64,000 nucleotides of DNA from an uncultured Eggerthella sp. (GCA_900542065.1 UQLU01000004.1:1-64000), one strand, 5' to 3'; counted from the stretch's first letter, positions 1 to 9,291 are shown. Made by a program: numbers and translations. Notes: a model not told the origin generated them from the sequence alone.

Positions 1-57
1 GCGCACTTAAGCGCTCGGCGATTTCATCTAACGTAGTATTAGTTTGAGGAGTAACCA
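1..57 (-). CDS. N-terminus of a probable DHH-family oligoribonuclease/phosphatase (partial)
   Basis: Only the first 19 codons lie in the window. A TTG start at 57 follows the purine-rich AGGAAG that overlaps the end of rbfA. The frame then stays open to the window edge and reads M-V-T-P-Q-T-N-T-T-L-D-E-I-A-E-R-L-S-A. Position directly after rbfA is the usual place of nrnA (DHH/DHHA1 bifunctional nanoRNase and pAp phosphatase) in Gram-positive bacteria, and the N-terminus resembles that family. The catalytic motifs lie outside the window, so the function is inferred from context. Confidence 0.45.
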
Positions 58-66
58 ATATACTTC

Positions 67-429
67 CTATTCAATCGAAGCAGAATTATTGCGCTCAGCA
101 TCTCGTGCAAGAGCTTGAGCAATTCTTTCAGCTTGATCAACGCTAGAATCAAGCATAAAACGCAGTTCAGGAGCAACCCTCCATGAAAGCTGTTTAGCCA
201 TCAAAGAACGAATACGTCCTGCAGCAGCCTGGAACGCCTCAGCAACCTCAACATAACGAGAAGGTTCAGTAGTGTAAAAAACGTTAGCTACACTGCGATC
301 GAAGCTGACTTCACACGAGGTAATGGTAACCATAGAAAGCCTTGGGTCAGTCATCTCAAACAGAAGAATATTTGCAATAACCTCACGAGCTTGTTCGTTG
401 ACTTTACGGCTTGAAGAACCTTGTTTCAT
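67..429 (-). CDS. rbfA: 30S ribosome-binding factor A
   Basis: Small 120-residue KH-fold protein that binds the 30S subunit near the 5' region of 16S rRNA during late maturation and cold adaptation. The sequence shows the family N-terminus (SSSRKVNEQAREVIANIL), the TDPRLSMVTIT strand and the conserved LRFMLDSSVDQAERI segment. Length matches the family. The ATG lies two bases after the infB stop codon, so the two genes are translationally linked at the end of the rimP-nusA-ylxR-infB-rbfA operon. Recognition is firm. Confidence 0.96.
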   Translation of the reverse strand: MKQGSSSRKVNEQAREVIANILLFEMTDPRLSMVTITSCEVSFDRSVANVFYTTEPSRYVEVAEAFQAAAGRIRSLMAKQLSWRVAPELRFMLDSSVDQAERIAQALARDAERNNSASIE

Positions 430-431
430 GG

Positions 432-3221
432 CTATTCAACCCTTTCCTTTTCAACGATACGATAGCCTTCAATGGTGTCGCCCACCTTAATATCCTGGTA
501 ACCATCAATGCCAATACCGCATTCATAACCACGTGCGACAGACTTAACGTCGTCTTTGAAACGACGCAGACTATCAATAGTACCCTCGAAGATAACCGTA
601 CCATCACGAACGATACGAACTTTATCGTCGCGTGAAATTTCGCCTTCAACGATGTAGCAACCAGCAATGGTACCAACCTTTGGTACCTTAAAGGTTTCAC
701 GAACTTCAGCGATACCAGTATCTTCTTCAACAATATCAGGTGAAAGAAGACCAACACGCGCTGCATTAATATCTTCAATAGCCTGATAAATAACACGATA
801 CAGACGAATATCAACTTTTTCGCGTTCTGCAACTTCGCGAGTCTTACCCGTAGGACGAACATTAAAGCCAATGATGATAGCATCGGAAGCCGCCGCTAAG
901 GTAACGTCAGTTTCAGTAATGCCACCAACAGCAGCATGAATGATGTTGATCTTAACTTCAGACTGATCCATCTTAGAGAACGCATCGCGCAGAGCTTCAA
1001 TTGAGCCCATAACGTCGGCTTTAACAACCAGGTTAAGATCGGTTGTTTCACCCTCTTCGATACGAGCAAACAGGTCATCCAAGTTCATATGAGAACGAGA
1101 TTCTTGTTTAGCCAAGCGGGCGCGCAGTGCACGTTCCTCAGCTAAGCGACGAGCGTCACGCTCATCTTCAAATACGCGGAATTCATCACCAGCAGTGGGA
1201 ACTGAATTCAAACCAAGAACCTCAACTGGATCAGCAGGAGCAGCATGATCAACATGTTCGCCACGAGGATTGATAAGAGCACGAACCTTACCATAGGAAG
1301 TACCCGCAACAACAACATCACCTGGATGTAGCGTGCCGCGTGCAATCAGCATAGTAGCAACAGAACCACGGCCCTTATCCAAATTTGCTTCAATAACATA
1401 ACCAGAAGCGAGCGCATTTGGATTAGCCTTCAATTCAAGAACATCTGCCTGAAGCAAAATAGTTTCAAGTAGATCATCAATATGAAGGTGCTGCTTTGCC
1501 GAAACATCAACGAACATATTCTGTCCGCCCCATTCTTCAGGAATGATGCCATATTCGGTTAACTCCTGACGAACACGATCAGGCGTAGCACCTGGTTTAT
1601 CAATCTTATTAACTGCAACCACAATTGGTACGTCAGCTGCTTTTGCATGGTTAATAGCTTCAACCGTCTGAGGCATAACGCCGTCGTCAGCTGCAACAAC
1701 CAAAACAATAACGTCAGTCACCTGAGCACCACGAGCACGCATTGCGGTAAATGCTTCGTGACCAGGAGTATCGATGAAGGTAATCTGTCGACCATTGATG
1801 TTAACTACCGATGCACCAATGTGCTGGGTGATACCACCAGCTTCATGGCTTGCAACACCAGTTGATCGAATAGCGTCAAGTAAGGAAGTTTTACCATGGT
1901 CAACATGACCCATTACGGTAACTACAGGAGGGCGAGGTTTTAGATCCTCTTCAGAGTCATGATATACCACCGCAAACTCTTCTTCAGGTGAAACCACACG
2001 TACCTTGCGACCCAGGTCGTCTGCGATTAATTCGATCAATTCATCGCTCATGGATTGCGTAAGAGTAAGAACCTGTCCAAGCATAAAGAGTCGCTTTACG
2101 ACTTCGTTAGGAGATACGTCAACAAGTTCAGCGAACTGAGCAACGGTTGATCCCTGAGGAATTTCAACCACGGAATCATCCAAAACCAACGAAGGATCTA
2201 AGCCCTTTTCTAATGCTTCCATTTCCGCACGTTCACGTGCTTGAGCCTCACGCTTTTCCTTACGCTTTTTACGACGACCTTCACCGTCGTGGCTTGCAGC
2301 CTCTACCGCAGCACGAGCCTCAGCTAAGACCTTATCACGCTGTAACTTTTCAGCCTGAACAGCCATTTGCGCATAACGATCTTCGCCCTTTTGACCATCT
2401 GTCTGAGCTTCTAATTCAGGAACAGATGGTTCAAAACCTTTACGCTGCTTCTTGTTTTTCTTATTGCTGCGCTGATCATTAGGACGCTGATCTCCATTAC
2501 CACCACGTCGATCATTGCGTTGGTTTTTCTTATGAGCAGCCTGTTCTTGCTTTTGATGCTCAAGGCGTTCACGTTCGTTATTAATTTGATCAAGCAAAGA
2601 AGAGAAGTTGGATTTTGTCGTAACTGGAGCAGCTTTTGGAGCAGTCTTCTGCTGAGGAGCTTGGTGCTTGGTGGTTTTGCGACCACGATTATGCAAAGCC
2701 TCTTCAACAGCTTGTTTTTTAGCAACTTCAGCAGCACGAGCAGCAGCGCGCTTGCGCTCTCGTTCTTCAGCAGCTTCACGCTCTACACGTTCACGTTCTC
2801 GTTCAATCTGAGAAGCAAGGCTCTCAAAAGGAGAATTGGAAATCTTTTTCTTATCAGAATCCTCTTCTTTATGTGCTTTTTCCTGTTTAGCAACCTGTTT
2901 CGCTTCACGACGAGCACGCTCAGCTTCACGAGCTTCGCGTTCAGCCTCCATTGCAGCTCGACGTTCTGCTTTTTCATCGGCCTTACGCTGAGCTTCTTCT
3001 GCTTTTTTCTCAGCAAGCTTTTTAGCTTCTTCGTCTTCCAGTTCCCCTGCACGCTGTTTAATTTCAGGTTCTAAGTTCTTTCGAACTTTCTGAACATAGG
3101 CGTCTTGGAGAATGCTGGCATGACTCTTAGCGGGAATTTTCATTTCCGCAAGACGATCGAGCAGCTCCTTGCTGGTCATATCAAATTCTTTTGCCAATTC
3201 ATGTACGCGCATGCCAGGCAT
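432..3221 (-). CDS. infB: Translation initiation factor IF-2
   Basis: GTPase that places initiator tRNA on the 30S subunit and promotes subunit joining. An IF2-N domain begins at the start (MPGMRVHELAKEFDM). A highly charged Lys/Glu/Arg-rich helical region spans roughly residues 50-330. A second IF2-N-like domain precedes the G domain. The G1 motif GHVDHGKT lies at about 438-445, followed by DTPGHEAF and NKID, then the C-terminal IF2 domains. The ATG at 3221 was chosen over an upstream ATG in the same frame because GAGGAG sits just before it and the longer form would run into ylxR. About 929 residues. Confidence 0.97.
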   Translation of the reverse strand: MPGMRVHELAKEFDMTSKELLDRLAEMKIPAKSHASILQDAYVQKVRKNLEPEIKQRAGELEDEEAKKLAEKKAEEAQRKADEKAERRAAMEAEREAREAERARREAKQVAKQEKAHKEEDSDKKKISNSPFESLASQIERERERVEREAAEERERKRAAARAAEVAKKQAVEEALHNRGRKTTKHQAPQQKTAPKAAPVTTKSNFSSLLDQINNERERLEHQKQEQAAHKKNQRNDRRGGNGDQRPNDQRSNKKNKKQRKGFEPSVPELEAQTDGQKGEDRYAQMAVQAEKLQRDKVLAEARAAVEAASHDGEGRRKKRKEKREAQARERAEMEALEKGLDPSLVLDDSVVEIPQGSTVAQFAELVDVSPNEVVKRLFMLGQVLTLTQSMSDELIELIADDLGRKVRVVSPEEEFAVVYHDSEEDLKPRPPVVTVMGHVDHGKTSLLDAIRSTGVASHEAGGITQHIGASVVNINGRQITFIDTPGHEAFTAMRARGAQVTDVIVLVVAADDGVMPQTVEAINHAKAADVPIVVAVNKIDKPGATPDRVRQELTEYGIIPEEWGGQNMFVDVSAKQHLHIDDLLETILLQADVLELKANPNALASGYVIEANLDKGRGSVATMLIARGTLHPGDVVVAGTSYGKVRALINPRGEHVDHAAPADPVEVLGLNSVPTAGDEFRVFEDERDARRLAEERALRARLAKQESRSHMNLDDLFARIEEGETTDLNLVVKADVMGSIEALRDAFSKMDQSEVKINIIHAAVGGITETDVTLAAASDAIIIGFNVRPTGKTREVAEREKVDIRLYRVIYQAIEDINAARVGLLSPDIVEEDTGIAEVRETFKVPKVGTIAGCYIVEGEISRDDKVRIVRDGTVIFEGTIDSLRRFKDDVKSVARGYECGIGIDGYQDIKVGDTIEGYRIVEKERVE

Positions 3222-3234
3222 ATAGTCTCCTCGT

Positions 3235-3510
3235 CTATTTATCGTAAGAAAGTGAAGCACGTACTTCTTCAGCAATGCGTTCACGATCTTCATCGGTCAC
3301 TTTTATTCTAAGGGCAGATTCAAGCCGCTTAGAGGAAATTGCTTTTTCAAGGCAAGAAACGCTACAAACATACGCTCCCCGACCATTCATTTTACCAGTT
3401 GGATCAAAGTGAATGGAACCTTCAGGAGTACGCACAATTCGCATAAGGGAACCTTTGGTATCAGTTTCCCTGCAAACGATGCAAGTTCTCTGTCGCGTCT
3501 TACCAGACAT
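3235..3510 (-). CDS. ylxR: YlxR-family RNA-binding/regulatory protein
   Basis: A 91-residue DUF448 (YlxR) protein. It has the family signature RTCIVCRETDTKGSLMRIVR followed by the GRGAYVC segment with a second cysteine pair. The family is almost always encoded between nusA and infB, as here. It is a small basic nucleic-acid-binding fold, reported as a nucleoid-associated regulator in Bacillus; its role in this organism is not known. The stop codon lies 13 bases before the infB start, consistent with a single transcript. Confidence 0.93.
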   Translation of the reverse strand: MSGKTRQRTCIVCRETDTKGSLMRIVRTPEGSIHFDPTGKMNGRGAYVCSVSCLEKAISSKRLESALRIKVTDEDRERIAEEVRASLSYDK

Positions 3511-3521
3511 GTAAAAGCTAC

Positions 3522-4739
3522 TTACTCCTCGTCTTCAAATTCAGCATGAATACCACAGTAACGATAGCCATCACGCGCATGGTTACGACAACGTGCTCCG
3601 TTTTCGTCAACGTAAGCACACAAGCCATCGTCTACCAAATCCTCGTCTTCGTCATCAATAAGATCAGGCTCAGTAAACAAAGATTCTCCCGCAAACGAAG
3701 TCGATTTAATGTCAATATGCCAACCTGTTAAACGAGCAGCAAGACGTGCATTCTGACCTTCTTTGCCAATCGCTAAAGAAAGTTGGTCATCGGGAACAAT
3801 AACCGTTGCGTAGTTGTTTTCTTCATCAATATCTACGCGTGTTACACGAGCAGGAGAAAGCGCATTCGCAACATATATAGCAGGATCTTCGTTCCACTGA
3901 ATAACATCAACACGCTCGTTACGTAAACCTTCAACAACCATACGGACACGAGAGCCCTTAGGTCCAACACAAGCGCCTACAGGATCGAGATTAGGCTCAC
4001 GAGAAGCAACAGCGATCTTTGAGCGCTCACCTGGTTCACGAGCAATAGATTTAATCTCTACTAAGCCGTCATAAATTTCTGGTACTTCGATCTCGAACAA
4101 GCGACGAATGAGATCTGGATGCGTACGAGAAACCACAATAGAAGGACGCGCATGTTCGCCACGCATCTTAGGAGATTCAGCATTCGGATCACGAACCTCT
4201 ACAATCAAGGTCTTCAAACGCTGGTTATGGCGATAGCGTTCATTGCGTGGACGTTCGTTGCGCTCATCGGGATAACGCTTTAAATCATAATGAGGCAATT
4301 CTGCTTCAACGCCATCACGAATCTTAATGATGGTGAAATCAGGAGTGCCCTGCAAAACCGTACCGGTTACCAAATCGCCCACACGACTGGAAAACTCTTC
4401 ATAGATAGACTGACGACCTGCATCACGAACAATAGAACCGATAACGTTCTTTGCGTTCAACGCAGCGATGCGACTTACGTCATCAGGCGTAACGTCGCGT
4501 TCTTCAAATTCGCTGTATTCGCCTGTTTCTTCGTCAGGTTCTCCAACAGGAACTAATTCATATACATAGATCTTTCCCGTGTTGCGGTCAATCGTAACAC
4601 GAGCATCATATTCAAGATCGAGAATATGCTGATAGCTTTTAGCCAAAGACGCTTCAAGACGATCGATAAGATAAAATTCATCAATTTTACGTTCGTGTGC
4701 TAAAGCCTGAAGAGCTTCTATTAGTTCAGAGGCTGCCAT
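3522..4739 (-). CDS. nusA: Transcription termination/antitermination factor NusA with a Cys-rich C-terminal tail
   Basis: RNA polymerase-associated factor for pausing, termination and rRNA antitermination. The N-terminal NusA domain begins MAASELIEALQALAHERKID. An S1 domain follows (VGDLVTGTVLQG), then two KH domains (GACVGPKGSRVR, and AIGKEGQNARLAARLTGW near residue 330). About 405 residues, close to Gram-positive forms that lack the E. coli acidic repeats. Unusually, the last 33 residues hold C374, C384, C395 and H398 in a compact arrangement that could bind zinc, flanked by acidic stretches. ATG start at 4739; rimP lies immediately upstream. Confidence 0.95.
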   Translation of the reverse strand: MAASELIEALQALAHERKIDEFYLIDRLEASLAKSYQHILDLEYDARVTIDRNTGKIYVYELVPVGEPDEETGEYSEFEERDVTPDDVSRIAALNAKNVIGSIVRDAGRQSIYEEFSSRVGDLVTGTVLQGTPDFTIIKIRDGVEAELPHYDLKRYPDERNERPRNERYRHNQRLKTLIVEVRDPNAESPKMRGEHARPSIVVSRTHPDLIRRLFEIEVPEIYDGLVEIKSIAREPGERSKIAVASREPNLDPVGACVGPKGSRVRMVVEGLRNERVDVIQWNEDPAIYVANALSPARVTRVDIDEENNYATVIVPDDQLSLAIGKEGQNARLAARLTGWHIDIKSTSFAGESLFTEPDLIDDEDEDLVDDGLCAYVDENGARCRNHARDGYRYCGIHAEFEDEE

Positions 4740-4752
4740 GGAAAAGTCCTTT

Positions 4753-5223
4753 CTACCCGCTGAAATCTATTCTGCCAATGATGTGAGCTTTCTTAATATC
4801 GTTATAAGGAAGGTGTTCAACAATACCGTCGACATCAAGCAAAACCGTATCGTTTTCTACACCCGCCAAAAGACCTACCCATTTTGCTCGCCCTTGATGA
4901 GCTTCCTTTAAGGTAATTTGTGCCTTTTCCCCTTCAAAACGAGCAAAGTGTTCAAGGGTGCGTAAGGGACGATCAATTCCAGGCGAAGAAACCTCTAGGG
5001 TATAGGCACCAGGAAACGGATCAAGTTCATCCATTACCGCATTAACCCATTCTTGAGCTGAAGAAAGCTCATCGAATCCAATACCACCTTCGCAGTCAAG
5101 ATAAACACGAATGGTTGGAGCCTTACGAGAACCTACTAATTCAACTGTGACAACTTCCATATTATGCTCAGTCGCATGAGGCTCTAGTGCTTCAAGAAGC
5201 ATACGAGCTTTACCAGTAAGCAT
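4753..5223 (-). CDS. rimP: Ribosome maturation factor RimP
   Basis: Protein needed for 30S subunit assembly, about 156 residues. Conserved features are VELVGSRKAPTIRVYLD, the GIGFDELSSAQEWVNAVMDE segment and the hallmark TLEVSSPGIDRPL. The ATG at 5223 was preferred over an in-frame start nine codons upstream because GGAGGG lies at good spacing before it and the earlier start would sit in the terminator region. It is the first gene of the nusA-infB operon; an intrinsic terminator lies just upstream and separates it from the preceding unit. Confidence 0.94.
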   Translation of the reverse strand: MLTGKARMLLEALEPHATEHNMEVVTVELVGSRKAPTIRVYLDCEGGIGFDELSSAQEWVNAVMDELDPFPGAYTLEVSSPGIDRPLRTLEHFARFEGEKAQITLKEAHQGRAKWVGLLAGVENDTVLLDVDGIVEHLPYNDIKKAHIIGRIDFSG

Positions 5224-5245
5224 CCGTTTCCCTCCTTCATCCCTT

Positions 5246-5279
5246 AACAAACAAAAGAAGCGGGAACAAAGCCCACTTC
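5246..5279 (-). terminator. Intrinsic terminator between the leuA unit and rimP
   Basis: On the minus strand GAAGTGGG pairs with CCCGCTTC (one G-U pair) around a 7-base loop and is followed directly by a T-rich run (TTTTGTTTGTT). It sits about 80 bases downstream of the zinc-ribbon gene and just before the rimP ribosome-binding site. It therefore closes the leuA transcription unit. Confidence 0.75.
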
Positions 5280-5359
5280 CTAAACAACAACGAAAGCTAT
5301 CATGTTTTCACATGTAAAAGTATTTATACCATACTTATATACGCTTACGCAAATGCGAC

Positions 5360-5857
5360 CTAGATTATATTAAAAATGCGAAGCCACGTTGATCCGTTAA
5401 CCCACATAAAGCAAAATGCCAAACCTAAACAAATAATAATTCCCACGACGCGATGCCAAATCTTAATTTCTGGCACATCCTGCAAATACGCTTTTGGATC
5501 ATTGTCAACATCAGCCACTACTTTGCCTGAATCAGAGACAATCTTTTGCATAGGCTTAGTAACATAGGGGTCTTCGTCACCAATTTCAGGGATAGCACGA
5601 AGATCACTTTCATGAGCCGTAAGGTTTTTGATATCAATCTCTTTGGAAGGATCCAAGGGATTACCATCCTTATCTGTATAAGAACGCTCAGCAACTAAAG
5701 GAAGCTTTGTGGTTGCATCGCTCCCCACCGCATCGGTGTAAGTAACCATTTCTTTTGCTTTTGCAAAACGTTCCTTCATGGCAGCAACGGACGAGCCGCA
5801 GTTAGGACACTGCAGCTCGTCATCACTAATCTTTGTTCCGCAATCAAGACAGTACAA
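5360..5857 (-). CDS. Zinc-ribbon protein with a C-terminal membrane anchor
   Basis: A 165-residue protein of unknown function. The N-terminus is a short zinc ribbon (C3-x2-C6 and C17-x2-C20), of the type found in many uncharacterised Gram-positive membrane proteins. A polar linker of about 100 residues follows, then one hydrophobic helix (VVGIIICLGLAFCFMWV) close to the C-terminus. The predicted topology is an N-terminal cytoplasmic ribbon on a tail anchor. The start is TTG immediately after the leuA stop (TAA-TTG), so it is probably co-transcribed with leuA. No enzymatic motif is visible. Confidence 0.75.
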   Translation of the reverse strand: MYCLDCGTKISDDELQCPNCGSSVAAMKERFAKAKEMVTYTDAVGSDATTKLPLVAERSYTDKDGNPLDPSKEIDIKNLTAHESDLRAIPEIGDEDPYVTKPMQKIVSDSGKVVADVDNDPKAYLQDVPEIKIWHRVVGIIICLGLAFCFMWVNGSTWLRIFNII

Positions 5858-7390
5858 TTACTTAGCCTTCTCTTGCCTATGTGAAATAAGGCGATTCAAA
5901 GCATTTAAATATGCCTTAGCAGAAGATACGATGATATCGCCGTCTGCACCGCGACCAGAGAACACCATGCCATCCGCATCGGTTACACGAATAGTAACCT
6001 CACCCAAGGCATCAATACCGCGAGTAACACTTTGAACCGCAAACTCGGTAAGGTCGTTTTCGATATCAACAATTTCGTTGACCGCCTTATACAATGCATC
6101 AACAGGACCGGTACCCGTTGCGCATGCAACAAATTCACGATCTTCAGAATCTGCCAGCGTAACCGTAGCCGTAGGAATAAGAGGCTGACCACAAGAAATC
6201 TGAACAGACTTCAAGGTGTAGGTTGCCGTCTGGTTGCGATTATGCTCTCCAACCAGAGACTCAAGATCCTCGTCATATACTTCCTTTTTCTTGTCGGCCA
6301 AATCAAGGAAAGCATTGTAGAGGTCTTCAAATGCCTGACCTTCAATATGGAAGCCAAGAGCTTCAAGGCGATGACGAAGAGCGGCACGACCAGAACGAGC
6401 AGAAAGAATAATAGCGCTCTGTCCTGCGCCAACCTCTGCAGGGTCAATAATTTCGTAGGTCGTACGAGATTTAATAACACCATCCTGGTGAATACCAGAA
6501 GAATGAGCAAAGGCGTTAGCACCAACAATAGCCTTGTTAGGCTGAACAACAAAACCAGTAATGGAAGAAACAAGACGTGATGCGCGAATAAATTCACGCG
6601 TATTAATATCGGTATGACCATCAAGTTCATCACCGTGCATCTTCATGGCCATTACGACTTCTTCCATAGCGGTATTACCCGCACGTTCACCAAGACCATT
6701 GATAGTACATTCAACCTGAGTTGCACCATTTTGAACACCAGCCAAAGAAAGTGCAGTTGCCATACCTAAGTCATTGTGGCAATGAACAGAAATAGACGCC
6801 TTGTCAACGTTGGTAACGTTTTCCATAAGGAAGCGAATACGACGACCGAATTCATCTGGCATTGAATAACCAGTGGTATCAGGAATATTAACTACGGTTG
6901 CACCAGCTTCAATTACTGCTTGTACTACCTTAGCCAAGAATTCATAATCTGAACGGCCTGCATCCTCGGCATAGAACTCAACATCTTCAACGTATTTCTT
7001 TGCATACTTAACAGCGTTTACCGCGCGTTCAATGATCTTTTCAGGGGTGGTACGCAGCTTGTCATAAATGTGACTATGAGACACGCCAATACCGGTGTGG
7101 ATACGAGGGCGTGCACAGTCTTTCAATGCATCAGCTGCTGAATCAATATCCTTTTCTACAGCACGCGTTAAAGCACAAACAACTGCTTTGTCCCCTACTT
7201 CTGCAGCAATTTGCTGTACTGATTTGAAGTCCCCTGGAGAAGAAACGGGGAAACCTGCCTCAATAACATCAACATTTAGACGTAGTAGCTGACGCGTGAT
7301 TACCAATTTTTCTTCAGAATTCATTGAAGCGCCTGGCGACTGTTCACCGTCGCGCAAGGTGGTATCAAAGATAGCAATCTTACGTGTCAT
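5858..7390 (-). CDS. leuA: 2-isopropylmalate synthase
   Basis: First committed enzyme of leucine synthesis: acetyl-CoA plus 2-oxoisovalerate gives 2-isopropylmalate. The N-terminus has the DRE-TIM metallolyase signature (FDTTLRDGEQSPGASM), followed by the SVHCHNDLGMATALSLAGVQNGA metal-binding histidines. The C-terminal third is a LeuA allosteric domain (TLKSVQISCGQPLIPTATV). At 510 residues it is the length of standard LeuA. Citramalate synthase or homocitrate synthase is the main alternative, but length and motif spacing favour LeuA. About 115 bases separate it from the PII gene upstream. Confidence 0.92.
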   Translation of the reverse strand: MTRKIAIFDTTLRDGEQSPGASMNSEEKLVITRQLLRLNVDVIEAGFPVSSPGDFKSVQQIAAEVGDKAVVCALTRAVEKDIDSAADALKDCARPRIHTGIGVSHSHIYDKLRTTPEKIIERAVNAVKYAKKYVEDVEFYAEDAGRSDYEFLAKVVQAVIEAGATVVNIPDTTGYSMPDEFGRRIRFLMENVTNVDKASISVHCHNDLGMATALSLAGVQNGATQVECTINGLGERAGNTAMEEVVMAMKMHGDELDGHTDINTREFIRASRLVSSITGFVVQPNKAIVGANAFAHSSGIHQDGVIKSRTTYEIIDPAEVGAGQSAIILSARSGRAALRHRLEALGFHIEGQAFEDLYNAFLDLADKKKEVYDEDLESLVGEHNRNQTATYTLKSVQISCGQPLIPTATVTLADSEDREFVACATGTGPVDALYKAVNEIVDIENDLTEFAVQSVTRGIDALGEVTIRVTDADGMVFSGRGADGDIIVSSAKAYLNALNRLISHRQEKAK

Positions 7391-7504
7391 CTTAGCGATC
7401 CTTTCTCTACGTCTTTTTTTGTAACTAAATGAATATAGCTCATTTTGAACTAATTATTATCGACTAGCAAACAAATGATGAAGATTTTTTAAGAGAAACG
7501 AAGG

Positions 7505-7843
7505 CTATACTGCATCTTGGTTTTCTTCTCCTGTGCGAACACGAATTACCCGTTCAATATCGGAAACAAATATTTTGCCATCACCCACTTCACCAGTTCG
7601 CACAGTGTCAGTAATGAGTTTAACCAAAGAATCCACTTGATCATCGCTAACTACGATTTCGAATTTCACTTTCGGGATCATGTTTAAGAATACTTCACTT
7701 CCACGAAAGTACTCTTTCCACCCATGCTGATTGCCGCAACCATGCACTTGATAAATTGTCATGCCGCAAATATTCGCATTAAAAAGCGCTTCTTTTAAAG
7801 GTTCAAGCTTTTCAGGTCGAACTACCGCTGCTATACGTTTCAT
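7505..7843 (-). CDS. PII-family nitrogen regulatory protein (GlnB/GlnK type)
   Basis: A 112-residue trimeric signal protein that senses 2-oxoglutarate and ATP/ADP and usually gates the adjacent ammonium channel. It has the PII start MKRIAAVVRPEKLE, the T-loop region GCGNQHGWKEYFRGSE and the C-terminal VSDIERVIRVRTGE block. The residue aligned with the uridylylated Tyr51 of enteric PII is Phe46, with a Tyr just before it, so classical uridylylation looks absent. It lies 35 bases downstream of amt on the same strand, the typical GlnK-AmtB pairing in reversed gene order. Confidence 0.92.
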   Translation of the reverse strand: MKRIAAVVRPEKLEPLKEALFNANICGMTIYQVHGCGNQHGWKEYFRGSEVFLNMIPKVKFEIVVSDDQVDSLVKLITDTVRTGEVGDGKIFVSDIERVIRVRTGEENQDAV

Positions 7844-7878
7844 AGATACTCCTATTCCGTTTAGGTTGGTAATAAGAT

Positions 7879-9147
7879 TTAATCAAGGCCAATAAAGGCG
7901 GGGTAAGCAGATTCATTGTGAGCTGCAAGGTCCATACCATATGCCTCTTGCTCTTTAGAAACTCGCAGACCTCCAAAGAGTGCCTTTACTACAAGGCCTA
8001 TTACTAAAGCTCCAATTGCAACAAACACAATCGTTACTAAAATGCCTAAAACCTGAGCACCCAAAAGCGTGAAATCACCGGTGTAGAGCAAGCCACCAAA
8101 TTCAGTCCAAGATAAACTCGGCACACAAAATACGCCCGTCAAAATACCGCCCGTTATACCACCAACACAATGACAACCAAAGGCATCAAGAGCATCGTCG
8201 TAGCCAAGCTTAGCTTTAAGGTAAGAAATTGCAAAATAGCAAATCGGAGAAACGATCAAGCCCATCACAAGAGCTGCCCAAGGTTCAACAAAACCAGCAG
8301 CAGGAGTAATTACTACTAGACCCGCAACCAAACCAGTTGCAGCGCCAACTAAGGTTGGCTTTCCCGTTTTTACACTTTCAACTACCATCCAGGAAATCAT
8401 TGCTGCACCAGAAGCAATAACGGAGTTCAATACTGCAAGAGCGGCAATACCATCTGCAGCAAATTCGGAGCCACCATTAAAGCCAAACCATCCAAACCAG
8501 AGAAGGGTTGCACCCAACACCACGAATGGAACGTTGTGGGGACGGTGAGCAATTGCGCCAAATCCTCGACGCTTACCAAGCAAAATACAAAGAACCAAAC
8601 CCGTTAAACCAGAACTGATATGAACAACATCGCCACCAGCAAAGTCAAGCGCGCCAATCATATCGCCAATAAAACTTCCTTCGCCGCCCCAAACCATGTG
8701 AGCAAGAGGAGCATAAATTACTAATACCCAAACCGTAATAAAGGCGATAAAAGGCGCAAACTTCATTCGACCTGCTACTGCACCTCCAATAATAGCTGCG
8801 GTAATCATGGCAAAAGCAGCCTGGAACAAAATATCAATGATAGAAGGATAGCTTCCATCTTCTGGCGCTTGTGCTTCTGCAAGCATATCGGATACAGACG
8901 TCAGGCATCCAAACTGGTCAAATCCACCAAGAAATGGATTCGAACCATCGCCACCATAGGCAATACTCCATCCAGCGAGTATCCAAACAAGACCAACAAC
9001 CCCAATAATTACAAAAGACATAAACATGGTATTGACTACATTTTTACGACGCGCCAATCCGCCGTAAAAAAATGCAACACCTGGGGTCATGAGTAGAACC
9101 AACATTGCACACACAAGCATGAATGCGGTTGCTCCAGTGTCATACAT
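7879..9147 (-). CDS. amt: Ammonium transporter
   Basis: Amt/Mep/Rh channel of 422 residues with about 11 predicted membrane helices. It has the family N-terminus (FMLVCAMLVLLMTPGVAFFYGGL), the first pore histidine in LAHMVWGGEG, and the second in the FGCHCVGGITGG segment. No cleavable signal peptide is obvious, as expected for many Gram-positive Amts. The ATG at 9147 follows a strong AGGAGGT. Co-transcription with the PII gene downstream suggests that PII plugs the channel when nitrogen is sufficient. Confidence 0.95.
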   Translation of the reverse strand: MYDTGATAFMLVCAMLVLLMTPGVAFFYGGLARRKNVVNTMFMSFVIIGVVGLVWILAGWSIAYGGDGSNPFLGGFDQFGCLTSVSDMLAEAQAPEDGSYPSIIDILFQAAFAMITAAIIGGAVAGRMKFAPFIAFITVWVLVIYAPLAHMVWGGEGSFIGDMIGALDFAGGDVVHISSGLTGLVLCILLGKRRGFGAIAHRPHNVPFVVLGATLLWFGWFGFNGGSEFAADGIAALAVLNSVIASGAAMISWMVVESVKTGKPTLVGAATGLVAGLVVITPAAGFVEPWAALVMGLIVSPICYFAISYLKAKLGYDDALDAFGCHCVGGITGGILTGVFCVPSLSWTEFGGLLYTGDFTLLGAQVLGILVTIVFVAIGALVIGLVVKALFGGLRVSKEQEAYGMDLAAHNESAYPAFIGLD

Positions 9148-9180
9148 CGTGCATACCTCCTAATAATCCGTGGCACGTAT

Positions 9181-9201
9181 TGACACTGTTATCCTGACAC
9201 T
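9181..9201 (-). promoter_or_regulatory. Direct heptamer repeat upstream of amt
   Basis: The heptamer AGTGTCA (minus strand) occurs twice with a 14-base period, at 9195-9201 and 9181-9187, about 35-55 bases before the amt start codon. Such a repeat is compatible with a dimeric activator or repressor site at a nitrogen-controlled promoter. No convincing -35/-10 pair was recognised, and no known consensus is claimed. Confidence 0.25.
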
Positions 9202-9291
9202 CTTTACAATTCTATTTATCCAGGTAGATTCATGTTTACGCTCTTTAAAACTTCTTGAAATAATGAAGAAGCAAACAGGACACAACTTAGA

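Noticed and set aside
2147..3311. Long plus-strand open frames over infB
   Set aside because: They lie opposite the repetitive charged region of infB, whose codon bias leaves antisense frames open; infB itself is certain.
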